Source: Xiphias gladius
Taxonomy: Eukaryota; Chordata; Actinopteri; Istiophoriformes; Xiphiidae
Direction: 5' to 3'
Length of the DNA: 64,000 nt
NCBI RefSeq assembly: GCF_016859285.1
Contig: NC_053410.1
Coordinates: forward strand, 585,694 to 649,693
The position numbers and the translations under genes were made by a program. The notes beneath the pieces are model-generated. The model was not told where the DNA came from, ran no database searches, and worked only from the letters and a program-made list of their open reading frames with translations. Within the stretch, counting starts at the first letter, position 1, and every line of letters begins with the position of its first letter. This document shows, piece by piece, positions 13,301 through 22,823 of the stretch.

Positions 13301-13911
13301 ACGTCCCACGAGGTCCTTCCTTCCCGTGACCATCCAGTTGTACGCTTCCTCCTCTTTCAACGCCTCCATCACTACTCTGCTGTTAGTTTACTGTCACCGA
13401 CCCACATCACACTCTCCATTCAGTTACCTTTTCACATTATGGTTCGTTTACTATCGAATTCGTGTTACTCTTGATCCTACCTTGACTTTTGCACATTTGC
13501 ATTTGTACGTGTTTCTATTCCCTTGCTGTGTATTTATTATTATTCTGACTATTTTACAGTAGTTTTTAACTGCTTCGCTTCCTCTTTACTGAGTGTTGAG
13601 CTGTTGTATCGAAGCTGTTTCCCAGGGCCGACACCTGGAATAATGTGTCTACTCTCCCGAGTCGGAACAACAAGAGGCGTTTCTTTCTTATTTGACAATG
13701 AAATTGTTCCTCCTCCCACCTTTTCCTCCCCTCTCCTCCCCCCTCCTCTCAGACCAATAAGGCGGTGTCTAAAGGAGACTTCCACCTGGCCAGCTCCAGC
13801 TCCAGGCGAGCTCTCTTCCTGGCCGTGCTGTCAATCACCATCGGGACGGGTATCTATGTGGGCGTGGCCGTGGCGCTCATCGCCTACCTCTCCAAGAACA
13901 ACCACTGGTAG
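1843..13911 (+). CDS. syndig1: SYNDIG1 (synapse differentiation-inducing gene protein 1), 3 coding exons
   Basis: Exons are 1843-2394, 6679-6816 and 13753-13911 (stop TAG 13909-13911), all joined in phase 0 with GT/AG introns, giving 282 residues. The family is a type II membrane protein that associates with AMPA receptors and promotes excitatory synapse maturation. Exon 1 encodes the cytoplasmic N-terminus, including [18 protein letters not shown] and the acidic [11 protein letters not shown]-like block (here [20 protein letters not shown]). Exon 2 encodes the [11 protein letters not shown] acidic stretch, [14 protein letters not shown] and a first hydrophobic segment (about residues 208-228). 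Exon 3 encodes a long hydrophobic segment (about 250-276) ending YLSKNNHW. The C-terminal half is nearly identical to vertebrate SYNDIG1 as I recall it. The N-terminus is Gly/Glu-rich and somewhat longer than the human protein (about 258 residues). The ATG at 1843 is the first in frame after a likely acceptor at 1797-1798, which implies an untranslated first exon upstream. TMEM90A-type paralogues are less likely given the synteny. Confidence 0.95.
2545..3145 (+). repeat. Dispersed ~600-bp repeat, copy A (syndig1 intron 1)
   Basis: Matches 15996-16614 in the same orientation along its whole length, with only a handful of substitutions and one ~20-base insertion in the other copy. The shared segment starts near AAGTGGCAAAACCAG and ends near GAGACCCGTCCAGCC. 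No terminal inverted repeats, coding motif or clear target-site duplication was seen, so the element class is unknown. A solo LTR or non-autonomous element is possible. Confidence 0.85.
3815..4440. repeat. Probable DNA-transposon-derived fragment
   Basis: Begins TAGGCCCCTTTCCACCGC and contains internal partly inverted copies of the same motif (CGTTTCCACCGGAGGAACC near 3888-3906). I recognise this as resembling terminal sequence of a common teleost non-autonomous element. A matching opposite terminus was not located, so it is either truncated or my boundary at 4440 is wrong. Confidence 0.35.
4573..5431. repeat. ~860-bp polypyrimidine tract (CCTT/CCCT)n
   Basis: Almost pure C/T on the + strand, built from CTCCCTCCTTCCTTCC-like units in syndig1 intron 1. 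The long open frames across it (Ser/Pro/Leu-rich forward, Gly/Arg/Glu-rich reverse) follow from composition. Such mirror-repeat pyrimidine tracts can form triplex DNA. They are also prone to length change and assembly error. Confidence 0.95.
5432..6678. other. Remainder of syndig1 intron 1
   Basis: Mostly unique sequence with no exon-like motif. It ends in a (TG)n run (6655-6670) directly before the ATTATCAG acceptor of exon 2. Confidence 0.6.
7669..7930 (+). repeat. (TG)n microsatellite plus linked degenerate repeat
   Basis: About 80 bases of TG (7669-7748) are followed by GTGAGGACCAGTTTGA-type sequence and degenerate GGTTAGGG-like words (7848-7900). I recall this combination from teleost intergenic DNA, where these words commonly sit beside TG tracts. 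A second short TG run lies at 7961-7981. All are in syndig1 intron 2. Confidence 0.7.
10030..10215. repeat. ~32-bp tandem repeat, about 4-5 copies
   Basis: Units contain ACTAAACCCCACCAGTGG or ACTAAACTGCACCAGTGG followed by TAAAATATCCTGAA. Variants alternate CCCC/TGCA, and the last units decay. Confidence 0.85.
10309..10379. repeat. (CA)n microsatellite
   Basis: About 70 bases of uninterrupted CA in syndig1 intron 2. Confidence 0.98.
11550..11830. repeat. Probable dispersed teleost repeat (TAGCGACTTT family)
   Basis: Contains GAGTTGCCAA, GTCGCTAGATTTA, CTAGCGACTTTTC and AATCCAGCGACTTTCTGG. I recall these words recurring together in fish intergenic DNA. No second copy is in the window, so this rests on memory of the motif. 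Confidence 0.35.
12757..13560 (+). pseudogene. 5'-truncated LINE (L2/Rex-like) reverse transcriptase fragment
   Basis: Translation in shifting frames gives [18 protein letters not shown], then [20 protein letters not shown], then [10 protein letters not shown] and [14 protein letters not shown]. These are the thumb-side motifs of CR1/L2-type LINE reverse transcriptases. The catalytic box that should read FSDDSA is FPNESA, and a frame change follows at the run of G near 12908. The copy is therefore dead. It is truncated on its 5' side and lies in syndig1 intron 2 in the gene's orientation. The 3' limit is uncertain. Confidence 0.75.
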
Positions 13912-15310
13912 GGAGGGAAACTACCCATCAGCCCCGCGTCTCCCTCATGTCCACCTGGAGTCCGGCCCTCAGGTGAGCATTTCTTCGGCAGGTCGAGCCA
14001 CGTCTGTGGATGACTCGACTGTTTGACAGGTGACTCTGGAGTTTTGAAGGACTCCAACCTGAAACCTTTAAACCAATCAGATTCCAGGATCTCTGTGAGG
14101 AACTGTGGAAGTTTTGAAAGAGGTGAGACAGCGGGAACAAAAGAAGCTCCAGCAATTTGTTTTTCTGACTCTGAGGAATTCAGTTAGTTTTAAAGAACAT
14201 TTCCAGTGTGGTTTTTTTCCCGTTGTTATTTCCCACAATTCTTTTGTTAAATAAGTGACGTAAATTAGACAAGATCAAATTAAAAATGAATGATTTTAAA
14301 TTGTATCATTTATAAATCTCTAACTTCAGTTATTTTAGTTTGTAACAGACAAATGTCAGCCTATAATCGCTCGTACTACCAGCCGTGACAGCGGGGCTGG
14401 TGTTGTTTTCACCTTGGGGCTCTGTGCATGTCTCGTCATGGCAGAATCCGGTCCTGGAGACGCCTCCTGTGGTGGGGACTGCCGCTGAGTCAGACACCAT
14501 CTGTCTGACTGTGGACAGATGTTGTCACCACCATAGCATCACAACTGGGAAAGATACAGTCAGACACTTTACAGGTGTGAGATCAAAATGAAGGTCGAGT
14601 TCGAAGCTGTGGTCCGACCCACGAGTCCTCATGGGCCTGAACGTCAACATGTTGACAAGCGTCTGCTGTGATTCCCATCACGGGATGGTCTCTAGTTGTT
14701 GCATTACTGACTTTAATTAGTACGTAATTCGATGATTAGTTTCCTGATTTAGAGCTGCAGCAGTCGGTTGATGAAGTGATCAGTTGATCGAAAGAAAATT
14801 AATCTTCAACTACTTTGATAACGGATTCATTGTTTGAGTCATTTTTTCAAACACTTGCTGGTTCGTACTTTATCAAACTCGCTTCATCATCTACAGCAAG
14901 AGAATGTGGGAAATGGTAAAAGAAAAAAATCACACTAGAAGTGAATTTCAACACAAAAGGCTTGATCACGAAGAGGAAACTGTTCTCAGATGGACTGGAT
15001 CACCGAGACTGGATCTGTGACACTGGACTGGCTGGTTCCACTTTGTGTATCAGGACACAAAGACTGGATCCATATTTTTTTGACAAACTGTCGAGATGTT
15101 TCTGTCTCGTCTGCTGAACTCTGTTGTTTTCTTTCTCTCTGTGGATCCTTTTCTCTGCTTGTTTCTGTCCGGGTTTTTACCATAAAAACTGTCAGCTGAC
15201 CTGATAATCTGCGTCACAGTCAGACCAGCCTCAGAAAAACACCTGCCAAACATTTGTCCTGTTGGATTTAAAAGCAACAAACCATTAATAAAAATAACTG
15301 TTTACTTTTC
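13912..15310 (+). other. Likely syndig1 3' UTR and poly(A) region
   Basis: The sequence after the stop contains no other gene. The first good AATAAA is at 15287-15292, which would give a 3' UTR of about 1.4 kb. A diverged copy of a common teleost repeat lies at 14757-14890 (GCTGCAGCAGTCGG, TTGATAACGG words). The UTR end is inferred only from the hexamer. Confidence 0.4.
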
Positions 15311-15995
15311 TTTCCTGCAGGCTCCGAACCATCGTTCATTCCTTCCAGACACACACTGGTTTCAGTTCATTTCTATCCAAAACGATCATTTTTGAGAAAG
15401 AACTTCATCGCCTTCTGTCCCCTTTAAATCCCTTTGGTTTTTATTTTCTACTGTCTGAATCCATCGCGGCAGTAAAACCCAACAGAAGAATAATTGCAGC
15501 TCCAGATCTGATCACAATCATCATCATCAGACCCCGATCACATATCTGTTTAATACACCCAGTGCAATATTTCTCTACCCCGCCCGCCCGGGACCACGGG
15601 GTGATGGATACAAACGCTAACACCGCTCCCCAGGGTGTCAGGTGATCAGCTGATGTTTGACGGAGGCTTAATGTTTACAGGGCGGAGCACGGACAGGAAG
15701 CTGGCTTAAAGGCTCCAGTCTCGCTCGCCGACCGCGGTCACGTTCCCCTAAATTAGCTTGATGCTAAGCTAACCGAAGCACAAGCTACGTGTCCTCCGGA
15801 CCAGCCAATCAGGTTCTCTCTGCCTCCAGACCGACCAATAGATGGCGTCTCCATTCTCCAGACACGAGGTGCATGTTTCTAGTTGCTAAACAGTGGAACT
15901 GAGTCCATCCTTTCTTGCTAAAGGACCCGCTGAGGTTTTATAACGGTGCAATAAAATAAGGGAACAGGCAGAAAACTGGTGCAAAATGTGGGAGG

Positions 15996-16614
15996 AAGTG
16001 GCAAAACCAGAAAATTACACAATTTCACAGTTTGGGATTAAGCACAGTTACACCCCAGGTGAGAATCTGACTGAGCGCATACCTGTTCTCAGGTCAGTTT
16101 TATGTGCTGGGAGTCTGGTGATCCTCTCAGAAAGATGCTGAAAAGAGATCTCATGAAAGAGATCCTGAAACCTGTTCCTGACCAGGTACCGCCTCCTCCC
16201 AGTAACACACAGGAGGCAAGGCGCTCCTTCTTTGACAGGCTGCAGTCGGCCATGTTCGCCTGGAGAACCGCTCCACGTTAAACCTGGGATTTTTTTCACC
16301 AGGTTTGGTTTAGAACAATATCCCGCAGATGGTGACGCTGAGGAGTTTATTCTCAGTTTCGCCTCGAAAGTCAGACTTTCTCACCTGTGCAGTAGAAGAT
16401 AATCCACAGCTGCTCTTCTTTAAGAGAAATACTAACTGGTGACAACAACAGGACTCAGCAAACAGCCAATCGAATGGCAGCGAGGCAGCAGGTCGTCAGC
16501 CCCACCTGGCTGCTGTCATTACCAAAGACTCTGGACATGTGTTGTTGCTTTCTCTTCACATGGGGGGGGGGCTGTCCAACACATTGAGACCCGTCCAGCC
16601 ATCGATTTTCTATG
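15996..16614 (+). repeat. Dispersed ~600-bp repeat, copy B (3' of syndig1)
   Basis: Same-strand partner of 2545-3145. It carries an extra ~20 bases near 16140-16160 (GAGATCTCATGAAA region) and otherwise differs at only a few sites. The near-identity implies recent origin of at least one copy or gene conversion. Confidence 0.85.
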
Positions 16615-17153
16615 TCATGAATGAATCCAGAATTATACTTATTTCTCAGTTACTCTGAACCACTAAAACCACGTGTTGTTTGACCCAAATGACCCCTCAA
16701 GGTTCAGGGAAGGTGGGGGTCTGGTTTAAGCATGACACGGGATGTGTTTACTTTATTTACCTGTATTGTGACACCACCCTCCCTGAACCTCAGCCACACA
16801 CCGGAGTCGGGCTCGATATTTATGCTACAAACACATTTTGGACGTTGCCAAAAACAGTTGTGAGTGTTGCTGGATGTGATTGGCCGGTCTGAGACCGAGA
16901 GCCTCTGATCCTGGACCTTCTTGGATGTTTCGGAGGACAGTCGCTGTCTGACTGAAAATGTCAAAATGAATGCGTTTGATAAACCCGTTCTGAGAAACGA
17001 GAGTTCGGTCTTGATCTCATTCTTGGCAGCTTAACTTATAAACTCTGGGCTAAAGGGCTGCAAGCGCCATCGGTCAGACCTGTCTGCAGACACACCTGGG
17101 CTGTGATGTCAGCCACACCTGCACACCTACTGAATGTGCCGACTAGGGCTGCA

Positions 17154-17345
17154 ACTGACAGCTATTCTTGATTAGTTTCCCCGTTAATCCATCAGTTGTT
17201 TTCGGTATAAAAGGTCCAAAAAGGTTCTCCAGAGCCCAGTTCTGACGTCTTCAAATGTCTCATTTGGTCCAGAACCCAAAGAGATTCAGTTACTGTGACA
17301 TAAAACAGGCGACGACAGAAAATCGGAGACGCTGGCGGAACCGGA
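17154..17345 (+). repeat. Common teleost interspersed repeat (GGGCTGCAACT family)
   Basis: Starts AGGGCTGCAACTGACAG and continues with words such as GTCTTCAAATGTCTCATTTG and ATTCAGTTACTGTGACATA. I recall this order from many fish introns. Related diverged sequence is at 14757-14890 and 40970-41236. Confidence 0.55.
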
Positions 17346-17499
17346 CAAACACCGTCTCAGCTCCAGTGTTAACGTCTGTGTCGCAGGGAAATTTCACCGA
17401 ACCACAGTTTGATACGTGATGTTTAACGGTGGAGCTTTCCTTCTACTGTCACTCAGACTTAAAGGACTGAGAGACATTTCTGTTTGCTGCAGATGGATA

Positions 17500-17640
17500 T
17501 CAGTTTCATCAGTGTCCAGCTCAGAGCACGTGTTTAGCCTAGCTTAGCACAAAGACTGGAACCAGGGGGAAACTGTGTTGGTGCCTAGCACCAAAACAAA
17601 TCCACACACACACACTTCTTGCCCAGCTGCAAAACAAACA
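17500..17640 (+). repeat. Interspersed repeat with TTAGCACAAAGACTGG, copy 1
   Basis: Contains TAGCCTAGCTTAGCACAAAG, then ACTGGAACCAGGGGGAAACTG. The reverse complement of the same words occurs at 25740-25815 (CAGTTTCCCTCTGC, CCAGTCTTTGTGCTAAGC). Two inverted copies within 8 kb support a dispersed element. Confidence 0.6.
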
Positions 17641-20545
17641 GAGCTACTCTGTGATTGGTTGTTTTTCTTGGTTTTTTTTTTAAACAACCTCTGAATTTCA
17701 AGTGCTTGCTAATAAAAATTAAATGTTGTATTTCCACTGAAACGTCTGTGTTTGTGTCTTAATGATCAGATCAGGATCCTTTAATGTTCAATGTGTTTTA
17801 TGTGTCATTTAAACACAGTTATGACTGTACACAGATCACAGGGGTGAGAGGTGATTTTTATTTTATTATTTTCATTTATCTGCACATGGAAACTACAGAA
17901 GGGTTAAGGCGTCTCGAAGGAGTCTCGTGGTCACAGATAATAATAATGACTGTATCTACCTTTCAAAACAAAGTTCGTTTTTACTGTAAAGCGCTAACCC
18001 TAAGAATAAAAGCAATAAACGTTCAAAACATAGAATATAAAACGAGTTAAAATAATTTAATTACAACAAATACCTAAAATGAAAATTAAAACATAAGATG
18101 ATATCTTATTTTGATCTCATCAAATACCCAGGAAGAATAAATAAATGATAAATGATCAAAAATATGCGAGTAATAATAAATTAAAGTGGAATAATAAAAT
18201 GATCACTTAGATTATTAATAATGTGCGGAATTATTGAAAATAATATGTTTGCAATAACAAAAAGCATAGTTGGACTACAAAAATATTCATAAAAAAACCC
18301 TGCAGCACCGATCAATAGGATGTTTGTCTGATTATCATGAGAAGATCATCACAGTTAATCAAAAATATCCACATACGATTAAAAGAGTAGCTCGGAAAAG
18401 TAAACTGTAGGCGCGGTTGATGAGGAATATGCAGAATTCATACATTTACCAGTTGTTTGGGTCCAAAACCCTGATACAGCTAAAAAATGACATAAAGCAT
18501 AAGTCCCGATAATTGAACGACCAGAAAACCGTTGCCCCTTTTTCTAAATAAATAGCTGAAGAGATTTACTGATAATCAGAGCAGTTGCTGAAAAAGCCGA
18601 CACGTCTGCAGGCTCAGAGAACACGAGGAACACAGGAAGCTCCTCAATCACGACTGAGCGAAAACATTTAGCAGAGCCTCTGCTGTGAAAACCAAAAGGC
18701 AGGAACAGGAATAGGAGGAACGTCTCCGGCTGAGCTCTGTTTTCACAGCAGCAGCTGACGTCAACATCTCAAACTGTAACGAGCTCGAAGGGGAAACGTG
18801 GTCACCAGAGTCCAAATAACTAGACAGAGACGACGAACGCAGCGAAGCAACGCACATGAAGAAACCTGATCCTTGTGTGTGAACAGACACTGAATCCCTC
18901 TCTCCATCATTCCTTCACCTCCTTCAACCTCTCCGCTTTCCTCCTTCTGGCTCTCCTCCTCCAGCGGGGCATTCTGGGTACCGTAGTCCTGTGTGGAGGC
19001 CCTTCAGGAGCAGCTCTGTAGAATCACAGGTTTTGTTGATGAAGATCTGTTAATAAAAAGTGTCTGAATATTAAATCTGTCTCCAGCGGAGCAGCAGGAT
19101 GTTCGTTCCCCGTCGGACGGACGACCTCTGACCTTTCAGGGCATCGACAGATGACGAGACCGAATGCTGCAAACCCCCCGTCACCATGGTGACAAGGGAG
19201 GCAACACAGCATCCCGCAACACAAAAACAACAGAGCAGAGGAGCAGAACGCGCTGTGGGTCCTGCGGTGATAACAATGACCGACGTAAAGGTTAAGGCAA
19301 CACTGCAGGACACTGCAATTCCTCAAAGACGCATTTTATTAATCAGAGCATTTTTTCCTAAATCTCCTTTATTTTTTATCATTTGTTGTTTCGCATTATC
19401 AGTCCATGCAGATGTTTTTAATAGTGCACACGTTTATTATCCTGTGAATATTTTTTAATCAATCGCATGTATTTCTTATGATCTGTTTGTATGAATAATC
19501 AATGTGTATGCTTAGACTTATCTAAACACAGTTGATTAATAATTCAGGTGTGTTTTTCATTAATTGTGCATTAATACCACTGCATTGATTATTATTTGAT
19601 TATTTGTGTGTATTTTGCATATTCTGTGTGTACAGTTTATTAATCCGTGCATATTTTTTTGTCCATTTATGCTGTTTGTTATCGCACACACGTTATTTCT
19701 AATCTAAGTATACATTTTTTTTATTCGGTTGGTTTTTTTTTCATTCACGCATTTGCACAGTTTATTAATGCAGCTGTATGTTTTTATATTTTTGTGCTTA
19801 TTTCTCATCAAGTATATCAGGTACTATTCCGAGTATACGGGTCATTGAGACGTATGTATTTTTGATTGTTATTGTTTTTTACTAATCCAAGTCTGCATTT
19901 TATTCATGTTTTTCAATAATAATCCATATTTTTCATCATCTGACCATACAGTTTATTAATCCCAGACTACATAGATTAATCTGCATCTATTTTTTTAATT
20001 ATTTGTGCATATTTGTTATAATTGTATTGTACATTTCATTCATTTGTGAGCATTATGTTTGTTTTCAGATTCCTTTCCTGTTGGTTATGTTTCATTTCCT
20101 GACGGGGGGGGGGTCTTGTGACACCACACTGTGATGTGTTTCCTTCAGTAGCGTCACATCAGGAATTTACCATCAGATGAAACAGAGCAGACAAACCCAG
20201 TTTTGTCTCCGTGGAGGGTTCGAGGTCACTCGGGGTCAGGCAGCTCTGACTCATCGTCGTACTGAGCGCGCTCAGTTTGAAGATAAAGATCGGCAGGATA
20301 AGCGGCAGCTGTTGCAGCGGCAGAGCTGAGATGGGTGTGGAGGCGCCGGCGGGTAATCAACCCTGATGCATTGTGGTTTTTGACGTGGAGGAGCGATTCA
20401 GAGATGCATGAATAGTGAGCGTTTGTCCACTTCTGTCTCTGAGTCCACACCGTAAAAGTGGGGACAGTTTTACAAAGAAAAGAAAAAGACGCGAGAGTTT
20501 TACAGCACTGCATAGCACAAAGGAAGAGAATCTAAAGTTAGAAAT

Positions 20546-21075
20546 GTGAACATGGAGCATATCCCTGGGACAGAACGCGTACGTGCAGCGCTGTGCGGGG
20601 AGTCATCGGGCAGTGTTTCTGCACCTCCTGACGTTCCAGATTCTCCCCCGCACGTGCCTTCCCCGTGGCAGCCAGCAGGGTCGTCCGAGTACCTGGCCGG
20701 CCATCGTAAACCTTCCGCCTCCGTGCCGAGTAGAGCTCCTCAGCTGGGCTGAGGAAAGGGGAATAGGGCGGGAGGGATTCCATCGGCATCCTGCAGTCGG
20801 TCACAAGCCGATTGCCTGATGGCGTGTGAGTGACGGAAACCCCCATTATTCCTAACGACCACATGCTTTGGTAAATGGTCTCCAATCAGCCCCGTCCCAT
20901 CGGCCCTGAAGAGGCCCAATAATGGGAGTACAAGTGAACACCACATGCTCTGAAACAGCAGCACACGCAGTGATTTCTGCAGCCACAGCCAACGTGTACA
21001 GGTCACACTTACTGTACCGTATGTCACCGTGTCGTACCGTCGCTGTACGGCCCTGACACACTGCTACCGTGGCTC
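20546..21075 (-). pseudogene. Broken DDE-type (IS630/Tc1-like) transposase
   Basis: Read on the minus strand, consecutive pieces in different frames give ITACAAVSEHVV, TPIIGPLQ, then LPKHVVVRNNGGFRHSHAIR, then LPPYSPFLSPAEELYSARRR. This order matches DDE_3 transposases of fish Tc1/IS630-like elements: the strand carrying the second catalytic Asp (usually VVWDN..FH), then the LPPYSPFLNPIEE block with the catalytic Glu. Here the WDN motif reads RNN, so the catalytic Asp is lost, and at least two frameshifts separate the blocks. It is a fossil copy. Terminal inverted repeats were not identified. Confidence 0.75.
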
Positions 21076-21439
21076 CTTCGCTCCGTCGCTAGTCCTGTCA
21101 AAAGGTGCCTAGTCAGGGCCCCGTGCACAGCTGAGATGCTACCAGGTTCTCAAAGACATCGCTGTCTTCTGTACCTCCCTTCGTCTGTTGGCACTATGTG
21201 CCATGAGCCTGGTGCAGGGAGCCCCCTCCTGGTGTGAAAAGAGGTCCTGTGACCCCCCCAACCGTGAGGTCGTCTCTCAGGCCCATGTGGGAAAAATACA
21301 GTCACGTAAAACACGAGAGGGAGTAAGATTTAAAAATATGTCCCTGTGTATGTACACTGAACTGTATGTATATATGTATATATGCCTGCATATGTGTGAG
21401 TGTGTGTGTGTTCCAGTACAGTGTATTTTGACTCTAGGA

Positions 21440-21640
21440 AACGTTTGCGCTGAGGACGTGGGGGTTCTCCCGGCCCTCCCGCCGATGGCCTCGGCCTCGG
21501 CCGCCTCTTCCTCGGTTTCTCCTCCCAGCCCTCCCGCCACGCTGCCTCGCTCCTCCTCCTCTTCCCGGCCGCGAACCCCCCTCGCGTCCTCGTTGTTCTA
21601 CCGCGGTCAGAAACTGTGACAGTGCGTCCCGCTCTGTCTG
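21440..21640. other. CpG-dense GC-rich patch of unknown role
   Basis: GC and CpG content jump over about 200 bases (GGCCTCGGCCTCGGCCGCC, CCGGCCGCGAACCCCC). Open frames on both strands give only Ser/Pro/Ala or Arg/Pro-rich translations without a motif. It could be a distal CpG island, an unannotated exon, or a remnant next to the transposase fossil. Confidence 0.4.
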
Positions 21641-22823
21641 CGAACCGTATGTCGGCCAGTTGAAGGTTCACGAGATGCACCTCGGAATCTATTTCGCTTT
21701 CTGGACCAGAGTCCGGCCGCGCAGTGTCACGCGCTCAAGTAAAATCGGTAAAAAGTTCAGAGTAGATCCTCCACGACTGCAGCACAGAGACACCTGAGCA
21801 CGACCACGTTTTCTGTCCGATCACAGTCACAACAATAGAAATCTCTTATAATAATATTATGTCATTTATCAGCTGCAAACAAACAAAGCAGCAGAATAAA
21901 CGTGGCCCTGACGCGATCCGGTCTCGGATCGTCTTCACGTCTGCTCTCGTCAGCGTGGAACTAGATTCTCCTCGAGATCTGGTTTCTCTGAGGAACCTCG
22001 TCCACCGGCAGCAGAACGTCTCTCGCTTCAGACAATTTCCCATTAATTCGTCCCTGTTTCTATATTTACACATTGAAAATATATCAGACTGTTTTTAGTT
22101 ATTCCTGCAGATTTAAAGATTTCACACCGAGAACATGAACTTTTTTAAAATGATAATTCCACTGAATAAAGTGTAGGGATTTTTTTTAAAGAATGAACAA
22201 TATGGCAGGTGTAGGGTCCATCTCTCTCTCTGATTGGCTGTTCCTTCTCTGACGGATCATGTGATCAGGTGAGAGTTGGCTGTGAGTAGGAGGAAGTGGC
22301 CGATGAATGCGTCTGACTGCTTAAACTCAGACAGCAGCTGTTTTACTCTGACGCCGTTCTTCCGACTCTTGTGTGGGGTCGTTCTTGCAGGATGGAGAAC
22401 TGTGGATCCCGGTTTTCTGATCAGCTCTTCTCTGTTTCCAGTGTTGAAACGAGGAGGTGGAGCCTCCATTAACTGATCACTGATCAGCTGTGACAGAGCT
22501 GACTGCAGAGCAGGAGGTGAGACCAGACCTAGAGTCCTCAACAGTTCGACGGTTTGAACCTGGAGCCTGCAGCGGAAACCCGGCTGCCGCACGGTGAACA
22601 GGACTCAGGAGGATTTCAGTCCCCGCACAGGTACGGGCAGTTATGCCACTGACAGGAAGTGACATCACGCATTTCCCACGTCTGAAGAAGTGAAGCGATT
22701 GTTCCTGCAGCTGAGTGTAGTTTGCAAAAGTGTTCTTTAAGAACAGAGCTGATCTGTGGTCAGAGTGTGGCCGCCTCACAGGAAACACAGGCACGTCCTC
22801 ACAGAGACAAACAAGCAGAGTGA

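Larger units (their letters stand above)
16615..20545. other. Intergenic, AT-rich, syndig1 to cst7
   Basis: Apart from the listed repeats it holds AT-rich sequence (17800-18560 and 19320-20070) with scattered homopolymers. No exon, RNA gene or regulatory motif could be supported. Confidence 0.5.

Noticed and set aside
16048-16299. An 83-residue minus-strand frame conserved in both copies of the 600-bp repeat (also 2564-2830)
   Set aside because: Similarity follows from nucleotide identity of the repeat copies; the ~20-base insertion alters the protein and there is no known motif.
21188-21619. A 143-residue plus-strand frame ending in the CpG-rich patch
   Set aside because: It crosses a TATG/TG microsatellite and a Ser/Pro-rich composition block, with no homology or splice support.
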